Positions 8,766 to 20,389 are shown, counted from the first letter of the stretch. The stretch is 64,000 nt of DNA from Siphonodentalium dalli (GCA_032622095.1 CP136065.1:55113949-55177948), one strand, 5' to 3'. Notes: generated from the letters alone by a model not told the origin. Program-made: numbers and translations.

Positions 8766-9993
8766 TATACTATGGTGATTTATCCTTTATAACCCGTTAT
8801 AACTCAGCCGATCGCCACAAGCTCTTTTGAATCTACTGCTACAGAGTTATGCCTTTTGAAACGATATTTATTGATATACTGTCAAAGTCTTGTTAAATGT
8901 TATGCGACGAGATGTTCCCCTATTACAGGCATTTGTTTGAGTAGTCTCGTATTAATTATCGATGTCATATGCTCACTTTCTCAAGAATTGACAAGTTACT
9001 GAATCCGATTTTTGGCGCATCAGTTTGAATAGTTGTTCGTCACAAGAACACACATACAATGATCGGATTGCCAGACAATTAAGCAATGATATTAAGCGGC
9101 TTCACAATTTCACTGGGTCCATACCAAAATCGGGATATGTTGATGAATAACTTCTAATAAATGTTGTCTCACAATCAATTATGTGTTTTAATCGCTCGTG
9201 GCATGTGTATACTACAAGAAATGACATTTACGTCCAAATAGTAACTCCGATAATAGTCTTCATCATAAACATTCGAGATTTGCGATCGAAACTCGGAACG
9301 TTTGTGCTGGTTCTGTATCTATATATTTCAATACAGGAACCTTCCGGTTACAGACGCACTGATTGTTACCGAGTGCGGGGCGTTGTATTTTTGATCACGT
9401 GCACGAGAATCATGCAACAGATATAAAACAAAAATTGACGCCCATGGAACAACCTTGAATGAAAATGATGTTATATGGTTGTTGTATGGTTGCATAGTAA
9501 GATATATTAGATATGGAATTTGTTTACTTTGTCCGTAGTATGCACCACAAAGGCTAGAAACTGTGTTTGTTTTCAATTATTTGTTTACATTGAGAAGGGA
9601 GGTAGTGCACCGTTTGTGAAGCTTTATTCGTGTTCTTCGCCTCATTATTTTAACAAAATATGAATTTCACATGGTATGCATGATTAACACAACTAACTGG
9701 TAAGCGACATACTATAATTTAGATACAACACTTAACTAGTAATCAACAGAAAACCGACTCGCCACTTAAATTTTTCTGGTTACAAAACGTCAAACCGGAC
9801 AGAGAATGCGGAACCGGATTGTGTCGATTGCAAACTCCATGCAAGGTTTATCTCCCTTGATGACTCGAGAAAACCACTGCCACATGTGACATTTTTCTCA
9901 CATTTTGTACATGTTGTTGACTTCCGCGATATTAATATATCGAACAGAGCCACACGTTGCCTTGATGAAGCATCCCAAATATATAATAACAAG
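8766..9993. other. Intron of locus 1; no supported gene
   Basis: The first 170 bases continue the duplicated spacer interrupted at 3821. A minus-strand frame ending at 9780 (Cys-containing, with KCEKNVTCGSGF) follows a possible acceptor but has no recognisable domain and no counterpart in locus 2. Confidence 0.5.
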
Positions 9994-10092
9994 GTTTTGT
10001 GTAATTTCGTGAATTTTGTGTAAATTCGTGAATTTTGTGTAAATTCGTGAATTTTGTGTAAATTCGTGAATTTTGTGTAAATTCGTGAATTT
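9994..10092. repeat. 19-bp tandem repeat
   Basis: About five copies of TTTTGTGTAAATTCGTGAA, near identical. Confidence 0.85.
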
Positions 10093-10440
10093 TCAAAAAA
10101 ATCTCAATTTGAAGGGGGAAATCATTACCCTCTATAACCGATTACTATAGTTCTAAAACAACAGCTGTTTACACTCACACAATGAGAGATATGTTCTAAC
10201 TATGTAAAAAAGAGTAACCCAACTAGTGCATGCACTGCGTCTACCATCTGTCTTCGACAAAATAAATGAAACATTTTTCATTGCATATTTTAGTTTTTTG
10301 CTAGTTATTAGCAGAACTATTTTTTTGGACGAAAAACACCATGAAACAACATAATAACAACAACAATAAATATGTTCAACAAAGATTCGTGTCTCTGGGT
10401 AAGTATGTCGATTGCTTACCATGTTAAATATTATGTTTGA
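10093..10440. mobile_element. Single arm of the inverted-repeat element found at 54271-55460
   Basis: The stretch from AAATCTCAATTTGAAGGGGG through GAGAGATATGTTC to TTTTTCATTGCATATTTTAG matches the arms of the element at 54271-55460. It ends about 25 bp before CTLD-3 exon B, where locus 2 has an unrelated hairpin repeat. Confidence 0.5.
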
Positions 10441-10462
10441 GTTAAACAGCGTTTCGACTAAC

Positions 10463-10683
10463 CTGCACGTTCGCACATAGCCCGTGTGTAATTGTCCCGA
10501 TTCGTACAATGGGTGTCATACCAGGTCCACGTTGAGCCGGCCATGAGCACACAGTCTCCATCCATATTTGGCTGACCGGCTTGCCAGTTGTATGTTTCGA
10601 TCACGTTGTCATGGTTAAGCCAAGTTGAACCGTTGAACGCAGTAGCTACCCATATACTCTCGTAACTTTGTATTGTGTTGAGT
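10463..10683 (-). CDS. CTLD-3 second-half exon, locus 1
   Basis: Minus-strand exon of 221 bp, acceptor cattaaag|ACTC, donor CGTGCAG|gttagt; it enters in phase 2 and leaves in phase 1. It encodes LNTIQSYESIWVATAFNGS, TWLNHDN, YNWQAGQPNMDGDCVL, WYDTHC and RAMCERA. This is the C-terminal half of a C-type lectin-like domain with the conserved final two cysteines. In place of the EPN/QPD motif there is QPN, and WYD replaces the canonical WND calcium-site motif. It lacks an ATG because it is an internal exon. Its twin at 51503-51723 has identical length and only a few substitutions. Extracellular glycan or ligand binding is the family role; calcium-dependent sugar binding is uncertain with these motifs. 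Confidence 0.85.
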
Positions 10684-11288
10684 CTTTAATGAAATAGTAT
10701 AACAATATACACGACTACACACTTGTAAACCGTGATGGGACCAGAATATATGTCAACTACAAGTCATTCCTTTATACATGTATGCACGTGTGTAAAACTT
10801 TAGTCATATGACATATTCCAGTTTTTAAAATTCCACCCAAGATTTAAATGCAAACAATGTGAATTAAAATTAATTTTCTGACAAAATAATAGACATATTG
10901 ACCATTTCAGAAAATTGGTCTGCATAATAATAACTTACGTGCATGTACCAGTCGAAAAAATATTTGGCCCTATATGGGTTGCAAACATGCATCATTACCC
11001 AGAGTTGGCATTCTATATTCGGAATTGGATAGGGTTAAATTTGAAATTTGGGTGATGAATGCCCCCAAATGCACCAAAATCCATTTATATATGGGTGAAG
11101 ACCGACCTACACAATTATATGCTCTGGTTCTTGAGATACACTTGATTATTTGGGGTTACCACGTTTTATCCGAATTGTTATACGATCAGTGCTGTACATT
11201 TTTAGTTTTATTATATTTGTAAATTCTCCAGTGACAGAACGTGGGTTCCCAAACGGCATAAACAATTAAAGGTGGATCTTATACTCAC
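10684..11288. other. Intron between CTLD-3 halves, conserved with locus 2
   Basis: Much of it aligns with 51724-52549, for example TGAATGCCCCCAAATGCACC and CAGTGACAGAACGTGGGTTC. This shows that the duplication covered introns as well as exons. Confidence 0.7.
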
Positions 11289-11454
11289 ATGCTGCTCCAC
11301 AGAAGACTAATTGTGTCACGCTGAACATGAATGAGACGCCCACCGCGAACAGCGCAGTAGTTTTCCGCCTCTAATGCGTTAACGTAGCCGTTCCCTAACC
11401 AGAAGCACTTCGCCGAAGTTTCGTAATAAACGGATCCGACGGAGGTGCAGAAAT
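11289..11454 (-). CDS. CTLD-3 first-half exon, locus 1
   Basis: Minus-strand exon of 166 bp, acceptor attcgatag|ATTTCTGC, donor AGCAT|gtgagt, phase 1 in and phase 2 out. It encodes DFCTSVGSVYYETSAKCFWL, ALEAENYCAVRGGRLIHV and LLWSS. This is the N-terminal CTLD half with its three cysteines and the GGRL strand that precedes the WIG-type core. It joins in frame to 10463-10683, giving Ile at the junction. The twin in locus 2 is 52550-52715. Confidence 0.85.
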
Positions 11455-12904
11455 CTATCGAATACAAGATAATTGTGCATGCAAATAGCTTATGGATAAT
11501 CGACATGTAAATATATTTTGGATACTCGCGCATGTAAATTGATTGTGGATAATTGCACATGTAAATGGAGATTTTTCAAGTTTCGTTGTTCTCTTTTGAA
11601 GCAAATATCAAAGTTTCTATGGTAAATCACATATGATGGATCAACTATTCAAAATCTGGGATACATATATCATGTACTGTTTTGATTCCGATATGCTCTA
11701 CTGGACATGACATGTTGTGCATTTCCGATAATGTATATAATGCACATTTACATAATGTATATAATATATATACACGTCGGATATTATGAAAGCCCATCCG
11801 TATATTCACCAAAAGCTCATAATCAGTGTTTTGTATTATTACTGTCATAAACAAATATGTATGTACCCTACCCGGAGTGCATATTGTACACCAAATATAT
11901 GACACTCGATCCATATATACTTTTAAACATATTGTATGTGTATATAAGAATATACAAGGGGATCGGGGCTCAAGAAATGTCAAGTTAGTTAGTCCCTCTC
12001 CCGAATACACGAATTTGGCCATGCATATTCTATTAGAGTACCAAGATGGCGAAAACAAATTGCAATTACGAAAAGTAAAACAGGACCATTAAAATAGATG
12101 GCGATATGAGTCAATACAAGAATGTGAAGTTAGTATTGATGCATGACGTAAATAATTTGGCGACTGACCTTGTTGCAACCATGAAAGATACGCTGGTAGA
12201 AATTACCGATAGGTAGAAGTGTTGATGCCTATACGAATGTTGTATATATATCCAACCATACTTGAATTAGACTAAACTCGCAGGTTCGCATAATTCTATC
12301 TGCACCCACCCATTTGTGTTGGAACATTCCAACTGGGGCTCAAGGCTGTCCAACTACTGGAAGTGTCCAACCTGGCACCCATTAGGGTTGGAACATTTCC
12401 AACTGATGGCCATTTCAGACCAACTTATGACCAAAAAGTAGAAGGAAAAAAATCCTACTGCTGATCTAAACACAATAAATTCCCCACTAATTACCAATTG
12501 GAAAATCAAACAATGAGAACAGTTTCAAGCTATGAGTGGGGTAACATTTCAAAGTAATGTTTTGCAGGGCTAGAAATTTGCGACTGTTGAAATTGTTTTC
12601 CAAAATGGGGTGGGGGGGGGGGGGGTAAACACCCCCTGTCGGCACGTCCCTGTCTGGATGTCCAATGCTACCCCTAAAACTTCCAATTTTGACTTAAAGC
12701 TGAAGTAGGAAATTATGGTAAAAACGACATGTTTGTGCGCTAAGTGTGCACCAGAACATTACACTATCAGAACAGTGCCAACATATTTCGGTCTCAAATT
12801 TACAATCGCTGTTGATTCAGGGACGAAATTACCAACTCTTGAAAATTGTGACCAATGTTAGACATGCACCTCCCCCTTTCCCGTCGCCAGATTTATGTGC
12901 TTAC
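11455..12904. other. Intron, no supported gene
   Basis: AT-rich. It contains a fragment of the TTGGAACATTTCCAACT-type repeat at about 12310-12460 (related to 15420-15720) and a poly-G run at 12614. The minus-strand frame at 11645-12058 shows no domain and no splice context that I can support. Confidence 0.5.
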
Positions 12905-13045
12905 CTGTTGTATATTCTGGAGTGCTGCTGTGTATGGGTGTTGGTGACGTTGCTATGGGTGTTACTGTTACTGTCAATGTAGTGGTTATCGTAACCGATG
13001 CAGTTGTTTCATTGGCTGCAGTGTTGTCGGGTGTCCATCCAGTTG
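12905..13045 (-). CDS. Ser/Thr-rich stalk exon between CTLD-2 and CTLD-3, locus 1
   Basis: Minus-strand 141-bp exon, acceptor catgcag|CAACTGG, donor CAACAG|gtaagc, phase 1 both sides. It encodes ATGWTPDNTAANETTASVTI, a Thr/Val/Pro stretch and STPEYTT. It contains at least one N-glycosylation sequon (NET) and many potential O-glycosylation sites. Its twin at 53439-53579 is the same length. It joins CTLD-2 (…CEAN) to CTLD-3 (DFCTS…) in frame. Unlike the stalk exons at the left edge, its repeats are diverged, so length is likely stable. Confidence 0.75.
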
Positions 13046-13379
13046 CTGCATGTTCAAAAATCATTATTCTGGTATTTCTCATTTGGACCAGTTTGGACCT
13101 CAAAAATTATTAATACTATACGTTATATGATTTCAGGTCGATAGATACACGAACTAATGATATACAGTCTTTGAATGTTTCTGCTGTGTTCAAATGTTCG
13201 CACAATCCTGTGACAGACGAACGCTCTTAGTTCATACCATATCAGACATAGACTAACAAGGAACTAGGGCACAAACAGAAGAGCGAAATTATAATATGAC
13301 CAGAAATTCGACGACACATCAGTCTCAACTGGACATTTCAATAATAAACAATGGTGGATGTTGGTGGATGATTTTATGA
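13046..13379. other. Intron, nothing recognised
   Basis: AT-rich unique-looking sequence between the stalk exon and the LINE remnant. Confidence 0.4.
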
Positions 13380-13524
13380 AAAGACTCAAAATACGCATAG
13401 TAATTTTTCACAATTGATCGAATCCAGTAATCAAGTTAACGATGCTTCTGAAATAGCTAATACTCTAACTAACTATTTAGTTGAACAGGGTGCGTATATT
13501 GACGACTCGCTACATTTACTAGAC

Positions 13525-13816
13525 GGGGGTCTCGGTGGCTCAATCGGTTAGGGGTACAACTCCAAGTCGTTTCGCCTTCCAGCGCTGGCGATAAGGGTTC
13601 AAATCCACATGTTTCCATCGTGGACTTTGTAACTCGAAATCGTTATCTGGGAAAGTTGTCAGTTACTTGCCGATGGCCGGTGGTTTGCGCACATGGTCGA
13701 CGAGTTTATCAGCCATTGAAATCACTGTTAGATTAGCCGTAAGTGTGCGGATTTCCTTCACCATTAAAACTGGCAATGTCGTGATATGGCCTTAGTGGCT
13801 AAAACGACATAAAACC

Positions 13817-13845
<29 letters not shown>
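13525..13845 (+). mobile_element. tRNA-derived SINE with (AATC)n tail
   Basis: The head GGGTCTCGGTGGCTCAATCG contains a pol III A box (TGGCTCAATCGG) and a B box GGTTCAAATCC at about 13596. The body is about 230 bp and the tail is AATCAATC repeats. A perfect 12-bp target duplication CATTTACTAGAC lies at 13513-13524 and 13846-13857. It is inserted in LINE coding sequence. Confidence 0.85.
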
Positions 13846-13849
<4 letters not shown>

Positions 13850-13920
13850 TACTAGACTTACATTTTAACAGTAAGTGTCTGGAAGATATCAAAGTAACTG
13901 TTGAAGATGTCATTCAGATT

Positions 13921-14352
13921 TCTCCTCTGTAGTCGTGACATGCAAGTGATTTCTTCACCGAACGGATGTTGCTGTTTTGTGTCTACTGTATGTTGTGTCA
14001 AACCTCTCATTCACTCACTCACTCGCTCTGTCTGTCGATCTCTGTCGCTCGCTCTCACCCTCACCCTCACCCTCTATGTATCTCTCCCTTAACTCCCTTA
14101 TTACAATGTTATACCCATATTTCAATTCCAAATATGTAATAACATTCTAATCAAACAAAAACTATATATCCCGTCTACTTTACCTCAAATGATACACATA
14201 CGAGGTAACATTTATTCTACGGGGAGAGGACTTTTAACAAAAAGCCTTTTGCTTGTTGTCCAATCCTTGTTTCTCAATCTCTCTGCACCTATAAGTGTAT
14301 TGTGGTTGTGTTATATGTTTGAATTTTTTTAAATAAATATTGTTTACACCAA
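13921..14352 (+). mobile_element. 432-bp retroposon-like insert in the LINE
   Basis: It is flanked by TCAGATT at 13914-13920 and 14353-14359. Removing it restores the LINE frame (…EDVIQI/NSLETAKAS…). The sequence holds a CTCACC simple repeat and ends TTTTTTTAAATAAATATTG, so a 5'-truncated retroposon 3' end is plausible. The exact type is unknown. Confidence 0.6.
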
Positions 14353-14580
14353 TCAGATTCTAAATTCACTTGAAACTGCTAAAGCTTCCGTGCCTGATAG
14401 CGTTATAAATAGGGTACTGAAAAACTTTTCGTTTGTACTGGCAGAACCTCTAACAAGATTATTTAATGTTCTTTTTGATGAATCACATTTCCCTCAAACA
14501 TGGAATAAGAAAGGCTCTGTGAATGAGAAAGGTAATTATAGGCCAGTATATCTGACTAGAAATCTTAGTAAAGTGTTTAA

Positions 14581-15074
14581 AGGCACGTGAGGCCTTAGTT
14601 GTCGAAAATATTCATATTTGTTCCAATCACAGTAAACAGAAAAACATTAAAACGCATACAGTTTCGTTCATATATACCATGACCATCGCGTAAACAGCAT
14701 GTTATCATAAAGATTTACTATATGTTACCTAAGCAATAGCCTGATTGTGTTACAGAAGACAGTACAATGCTGCTGGCTAATCACACACAAATGGCATAAA
14801 CGCTCTTTATTCGTTCCATATCAGGAATTCACCAACAAAGAACGCTCTTTATGTTTACCATCATAATATAAACAAAAACAAGAAAAGTAACTTTTTATGC
14901 CTTTGTTTACATAACAATGGTCAAATATATGACAATAACATACTGTTTATGCGATATTTCTTATTTGTCTACGGACAAAGTCTGTCTACATTTTGTTGTT
15001 CTTTCTGTTTGTGGCGGTTTTCGACGGGTGGAAATATTTTCACAGGATACCCACCGCCAAGGCCAACCGTACCT
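14581..15074. mobile_element. piggyBac-like MITE, 494 bp, TSD TTAA
   Basis: Termini AGGCACG and CGTACCT form imperfect inverted repeats, with TTAA at 14577-14580 and 15075-15078. Excision restores LINE coding across KVFKKVVFKH. A copy of exactly the same length is at 23534-24027. The TTAA target is diagnostic for piggyBac-type transposition; no transposase is present here. Confidence 0.8.
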
Positions 15075-15400
15075 TTAAGAAGGTGGTGTTTAAACATGTG
15101 TATGAATTTACTTCTTCACACTGCCTGTTAACTCCACACCAGTCAGGATTTACACCTGGCGATAGTACATATACCAACTTCTCGACATTGATTACTTTAT
15201 CCAACAATCTTTAAACGATAGGTCATCTGTCATATTTGTTTAGTGCTATAAGCAATGCGTTGGACAGAGTTTGGCATCGATGTTTTATACGTAACTTAAA
15301 TGCAAATGGTATCCGAGGTCAATTGCTGTCATGGTTTGTTAAATATCTTAATAATATAACTCAATCCACAGTAATTAATGGAAAACATATCTACGAATAG

Positions 15401-15850
15401 TTCTAATGTTTGGACGAAAAATGGTCATTATTTGGAAAGTTTCCAAACATATATTGGGTGTCAGTTTGGAAATGCCCAATAGATGGAAACCTTGGAAAAT
15501 TTCAACCCAATGGGGGAGGGGGTGTTAACGGCATTTATCAGACTTGTCCATTTGGGTCTGGTTCAAAGGGTGCAGTTGGAAATTGTGAAGACACACACAC
15601 ACGAAGACTATCCAGCCACACCCTGGCCCCCACCTTAGGTTGAAATTTGCCAACTGGTACATCAGATTCTCCAAAATTCCAATGTAACACACCTGTGGTT
15701 GGAAATTTCGAACTGACAAGCCATGTTAGTCTAAACAATTGACGGAACATTGAAAAATATTCTACTTTTGGTCTAAAATCAACAAATGTTGCACGAAATA
15801 CTGGTTTGAATATCGAACTACCAGAAAACATTCAACCTATACTATTGGTC
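15401..15850. repeat. TTGGAAATTTCCAA-type repeat fragment
   Basis: It has short palindromic TTGGAA/TTCCAA motifs related to those at 12310-12460. No gene is supported. Confidence 0.35.
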
Positions 15851-15852
15851 TG

Positions 15853-16031
15853 ATACAGTAATGCTCTAAGTAATCGACTTCTTAATCACAGCAGAATTAT
15901 GGGTAACTTTTCAGGATTTGGGGGAGAGCTTTCCGATGAATGGCAACAAGCCATATTTCCGACTAAATCCTGAAAAGTGACCCATAATTCTGCTGTGGTT
16001 AAGAAGTCGATTACTTAGAGCATTACTGTAT
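15853..16031. mobile_element. Fold-back element, 67-bp arms
   Basis: Arms 15853-15919 and 15965-16031 (ATACAGTAATGCTCTAAGTA… against its complement) are nearly perfect inverted repeats around a 45-base loop. It would form a long hairpin; probably a fold-back MITE. Confidence 0.8.
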
Positions 16032-17540
16032 AGGCTGTGTCATGTATGAACTGCTACATGACAATTATTATCAAAGTTGATGGCATTAGGGCCCATCATA
16101 ACTGCTAGCAATCGATCTCAATAAAGTATATGACGAACAGTGTCTTTTGTTAGTCGATACATGGGCGAATTGTTTCCACCATTGTATCGTTGGATCACTC
16201 CAATCCCTCATTACTCGCTCCTTGTCTTAAAGATGGGAATAATATATGAGGTAATTGTAAAATTGTATCTGTTGAAACGCGTCCATATTTGAGTAACGTT
16301 CGAGTGACAATGTTTCAATTGTGGCATTATAACGCCAAAAACGGTACTCGCTCTCAATCGACATTATTTATAGCTTTCCCATTGAATTGATTGTGCAGGT
16401 ACGATTTTTTAGCTCGACGGTATAAGAGACTGTACTGCTACATCTTGGTATTGTTGGATAGGGTTTAAACTGGAGATGAATAATTCGCCACTCAGACCTG
16501 CTATATCGGGTTTAAACTATGGTTTTAGCTGTAAAACGGCAGTTTAAACAGAAAAGTTTACGTATAGACTAGGTTTAAACAGGATATACATAATCCAACC
16601 ACTATGTTTGACCAGTGCGTATACCAGGATTCGTTATATCAGGTTTAAACCTCCGAGTTTAAACCTGGTTTAACCCTACATTGGCGGTCCAGCCAAACCG
16701 GGCGTTTTTGTCGTTCAGTTGCCAGCAAATTCGATACGGAGATATGAGCATACAGTCAAACAACCCTCTTACCAATCAGACCAAAATACATTCTGATATA
16801 ATGGTTATTGACACGCCATAAATTATCGCGAACGCGTGCGCACTCATTGGATTTATTCATTGAGAAATAAGTATCGCCCGTGGACCATTAATCCGACCTC
16901 ATTATGGGTCTGAATCAAGCTGACAAAGTGCATGTCTATCAACATGAGTTTCACGCGCTGTTCATCACTTTCTGATAGATTTTCTGCAAGATGCTTTACC
17001 CCCAAAATTTGGTGTATTTACATGTATATCTGTAGTCCTATATATTAAATGGCACAGGAGCTGCCTATCTGTATTTCCATTTGTCCGGGGCAACTGTTCT
17101 CCCATATACCTGGACCGATTTAAACCAGATTAGGTGTGGTGACTCGCCAGGTAACGGGGCAACCAGGCGGATGGCATTAGGTTTTCAAAATTTTGATTTA
17201 AAAATAAAAACAATTTAATTTTTTTTTTAAAGTGAAACAATTGTGTTGTTAAATTGAGTAAGAAGTTGAATCTAACAAGAAACAAATTTTAAAATTTTAA
17301 TTCATATTTGTTTGTTTTAAATTTAATTAAATGTTCAAATGATAAAAAATTGCGCAAAGTTATCGCAGGCTCCTATCGCACAAAGGGGTCACAGCCCCTT
17401 CTGACGCTGAATAAAAGCTCCATAATCGAGTCAATCCGGGACCAAGAGGTCAGTCAAGTAAAGTCAGTTGCTCGTGAGTGCACACCAGAAGCGGCATTGA
17501 ACTGTTTGAAGTGCGTAACCATGCAGAGGGACAGCTTTTA
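16032..17540. repeat. Intron with GTTTAAAC-rich repeat; no supported gene
   Basis: AGGTTTAAAC motifs recur at 16450-16680 and again at 18825-18950. The flanks of these two clusters (about 16290-16400 and 18420-18560) also align, suggesting an old repeat family. The 77-codon plus-strand frame at 17308-17541 is not recognised. Confidence 0.4.
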
Positions 17541-17542
17541 AC

Positions 17543-18345
17543 AAAGAAATATATTAAATGCGTTGCTTTTTTTCAATGTTATAAATTTCCCGTCATACAG
17601 ACAACCCCAGGTTTTGAACTGGTGGAATATTATGGGAATTTATGGGTGTAGGCAGAGTAGAGCTTTGTGGTATGATCAACATCTAAACAAGTTATCAAAT
17701 TTGACCCATATAGCAATATAATTTTAGGATTGCAAACTATATGTATAGCATATCTGGTCTTGCCGTAGCATCGTTCTGGTGTCAAAATTAAAGGTTGACT
17801 TCGTCCGGGCTGTTTGCCCTCTGCTTTCGAAAACCTCCGTGGATCAAACACCGAAATCCGTCGAAAGGCGCGATTTGACCTTGAATTGACAATTTTGAAG
17901 GTCAAGGTCAGGTCAGGGTCACGATTTGACCCATCCAAAACACTTCCTGGACAAAAGTAACCCTATGTATCAAATTTCGTCGAAATCCCGTCGAAAGGCG
18001 CGATTTGACCTTGAATTGACCATTTTGAAGGTCAAGTCGGGGTCACGATTTGACCCGTCCAAAACACTCCCCGGACAAAAGTAGCCATATGTATCAAATT
18101 TCGTCGAAATCCCGTCGAAAGAAATATATTACATGCGTTGCTTTTTTCCATGTTATAAATTTCCCGTCATACAGAAAATCCCAGGTTTTGAACTGGTGGA
18201 ATATTATGGGAATTTATGATCTACATCTAAACAAGTTATCAAATTTGACCCATATAGCAATATAATTTTAGGATTGCAAACTATATGTATAGCATATCTG
18301 GTCTTGCAGTAGCATCGTTCTGGTGTCAAAATTAAAACGTTGAAC
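17543..18345. repeat. Approx. 240-bp direct duplication around a Helitron-family fragment
   Basis: 17543-17790 and 18121-18338 are near-identical (GAAATATATT…GTTCTGGTGTCAAAATTAAA). Between them, 17791-18120 resembles, in complement, the interior of the Helitrons ending GGACGAAGTCGGGTCACC (two tandem CGTCGAAAGGCGCGATTTGA units). Confidence 0.7.
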
Positions 18346-19258
18346 CCTTCAAATGACCAGTATTTGTGATTGCCACAAGCCAAACAAAAAAGCCACAAGA
18401 TAGTTGTAAACATCATATTGAAGGAACATGTCCGCATCTGAGCAAAGTTCCCGTGCGAATGAATCAGATGTGGCATGATAACACCAGTCGGCAGTCACCA
18501 CTTAGACACGCCCTCACTCGAGATTATTTACAGCTCCGCCCTTTGATCTGATTGATTGACAATTCTAAACCACGATTGAGAAAAGACGGATTTGTCGTCT
18601 TTAGGATTAGCCTCGGAAAAACTGGTTTAGCTGGACCGTCGTATTATATGGCATAGTTGCCCTTTTAAGCTTATAAAACGCAAAAAAAATAGCGAAATTG
18701 ACAAACAATTATCCCCAAACACGTTATAGGTGTGAGTGCTTATCGCTTTTAAATTTCCAATCAAAATATTTTCGCTGTCTTAATTATTGATTTTCGCAAT
18801 CAAGAAAAATGGTCTGGCTGGACCAGGTTTAAACCATGCAGAGATGACGAATGCATTACACAGACCAGCTGTCTCTGGTTTAAACCACCGATTTAGCTGT
18901 CAAACGACTGGTTACACCTAGATGTTTACGTAGACCAGGTTTAAACCTGAGATGACGAATCCGGCATTTCAGTTTTTGTTTTGTGTGATGTTGACAAGGA
19001 TTCAACAAGCTCAAGTTCAATTCAGTTCACTTTTATAAAATAACTTTTCTGAGATGTCGCCCATTTCTGACCCACGAATGATCGCCCTTTGAATTTCAAC
19101 AATACCGTAACTATATAATTCAGAAGACATGTCTAGTTTACTATGTATGCAGTCCAGTGCGATCCGATCTGTTCTGTTTCCTGCGTTGTGGAGCTGAGAT
19201 TACTGCGATGTTAAAAACATTGGTCATCTCAGCACGATCTCAACGTACATGCTTAGGT
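18346..19258. other. Intron downstream of CTLD-2; repeat remnants only
   Basis: It includes the second GTTTAAAC cluster. No coding exon is recognised. Confidence 0.4.
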
Positions 19259-19510
19259 GGGTACGTTCACATAACCGGCGAAGCTTTTTTTCATAGTATA
19301 TATAGCGACGAAATGCCATATACGTTATTGTACTATCGATTCTTGCTTTGAAGGGTAATTTCGGGAAAATATCCGCTGTATAAAGGAAATATATGTCACT
19401 GCGCATGTAAGTAACAATGGGGCATGTGCATGATTTGTCGTTCATATCCTAACACAGAACCATGCATGTATAGCGAATTGCCTGCATATTTACCAGCGTA
19501 TGAAGCTACC
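19259..19510. mobile_element. Short member of the GGTACGTTCA MITE family
   Basis: The left end GGGTACGTTCACATAACC and the right end CAGCGTATGAAGCTACC are imperfect inverted repeats. It lies only 28 bp beyond the donor of CTLD-2 exon B. Confidence 0.45.
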
Positions 19511-19538
19511 TTTAAATTGTGCTCAGTTTATGACTCAC

Positions 19539-19813
19539 CGTTCGCTTCACAAACAGCGATGGTCCCATAATAGACATATGCGTAAGCATTCCACAAACCA
19601 TCAGCTGTACTGAAAGCTGCATAATCCTCAGTCAGCCACTGACAACTTCCGTCAGCATAGCAGTACTCGCCCCAGTTGTACGGCTCGAACCTTCTCCAGT
19701 TTGTAAATGCGATAGCACTACCATCAGTCTTTACCCAAGTGTTTTCGTTCGCGGCGTCGCTAATTCCCATCCAACCGAGTGACCACTTCCAATCCAGGTT
19801 TCCTAGGAGCAGC
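19539..19813 (-). CDS. CTLD-2 second-half exon, locus 1
   Basis: Minus-strand 275-bp exon, acceptor attaacag|GCTGCTC, donor GCGAACG|gtgagt, phase 2 in and phase 1 out. It encodes LLLGNLDWKWSLGWMG (the WIG-like core), NTWVKTDGS, FTNWRRFEPYNWGEYC, EDYAAFSTADGLWNAY and YYGTIAVCEAN. The residues at the sugar-site loop read EPY rather than EPN and the WND equivalent is WNA, so classical mannose-type calcium site 2 looks lost. The penultimate cysteine expected near the WND motif is not present (AYVYYG). It is a full-length partner of 55998-56272. Confidence 0.85.
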
Positions 19814-20389
19814 CTGTTAATACATCAGATCTGATTTACACTCGCGCAGAGATTACAAGAAAACCATAGCCAGAAATGGTAATGGCCTTTTTTTTATTAA
19901 GCATAACTTATGCTATAACTTGTTCATCAATCTTTCAGTTGATAAATGGAGATTTCTTCAAAAGAAGACGCAAATACTGAGCATGCGCACTCTAATTAAA
20001 ATACCCACAATTCACTGTTCACACTTCACGAGTCAATGGACTCCCAATGGGTTATATATTATTTTGCATAGACTCCCTATGGGTTGAATACTATTTCCCT
20101 CTTTACTAAAGTACAATAATAATACCGATTGTTTTGTATACCAAAGTTTCAACATTAAATTACATGACTATCTTAATAGTGCATGAAATAGCAGACAGAA
20201 TAATAATCAGGCCAAAATTATCGATCTTTGTTACATGGTTCAAGTACGCAAATACCGAGTACGTTTTTAATCACATTTAGTCCATAACTTTTCACCGTGT
20301 ACGACAGGGCCAGATGTGCTTGTCAATATACACCATAAGAGGGCGTAACAATATACTTATCCTCGTCAATTATCATCATCAATAAGTCC
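19814..20389. other. Intron, nothing recognised
   Basis: AT-rich, with two CTCCCWATGGGTT motifs near 20042 and 20086 only. Confidence 0.4.

Larger units (their letters stand above)
13380..15400 (+). mobile_element. Decayed LINE reverse-transcriptase segment with three nested insertions
   Basis: Plus-strand coding pieces at about 13430-13524, 13858-13920, 14360-14580 and 15079-15400 join in frame or near-frame into a non-LTR RT: ASEIANTLTNYL, KASVPDSVI, EPLTRLFNVLF, FPQTWNKK, NYRP, LSKVFKK, LLTPHQSGF, GDST, ALDRVWHR and WFVKYLNN. These are the pre-RT, fingers and palm motifs of LINE-type RTs. Stops and a missing catalytic-box region mark it as dead. The gaps are a SINE, a 432-bp insert and a piggyBac-like MITE, each with target duplications. 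Confidence 0.8.

Noticed and set aside
9780-9992. Minus-strand Cys-containing frame downstream of CTLD-3, locus 1
   Set aside because: Ends in a stop and has a possible acceptor, but no domain, the implied phase is 0 rather than 1, and nothing similar occurs in locus 2.
11645-12058. 137-codon minus-strand frame in the locus 1 intron
   Set aside because: No recognisable domain, no splice junctions in phase with the flanking exons.
13525-13610. Possible functional tRNA gene
   Set aside because: It has A and B boxes but no complete cloverleaf, and it is the head of a SINE with tail and target duplications.
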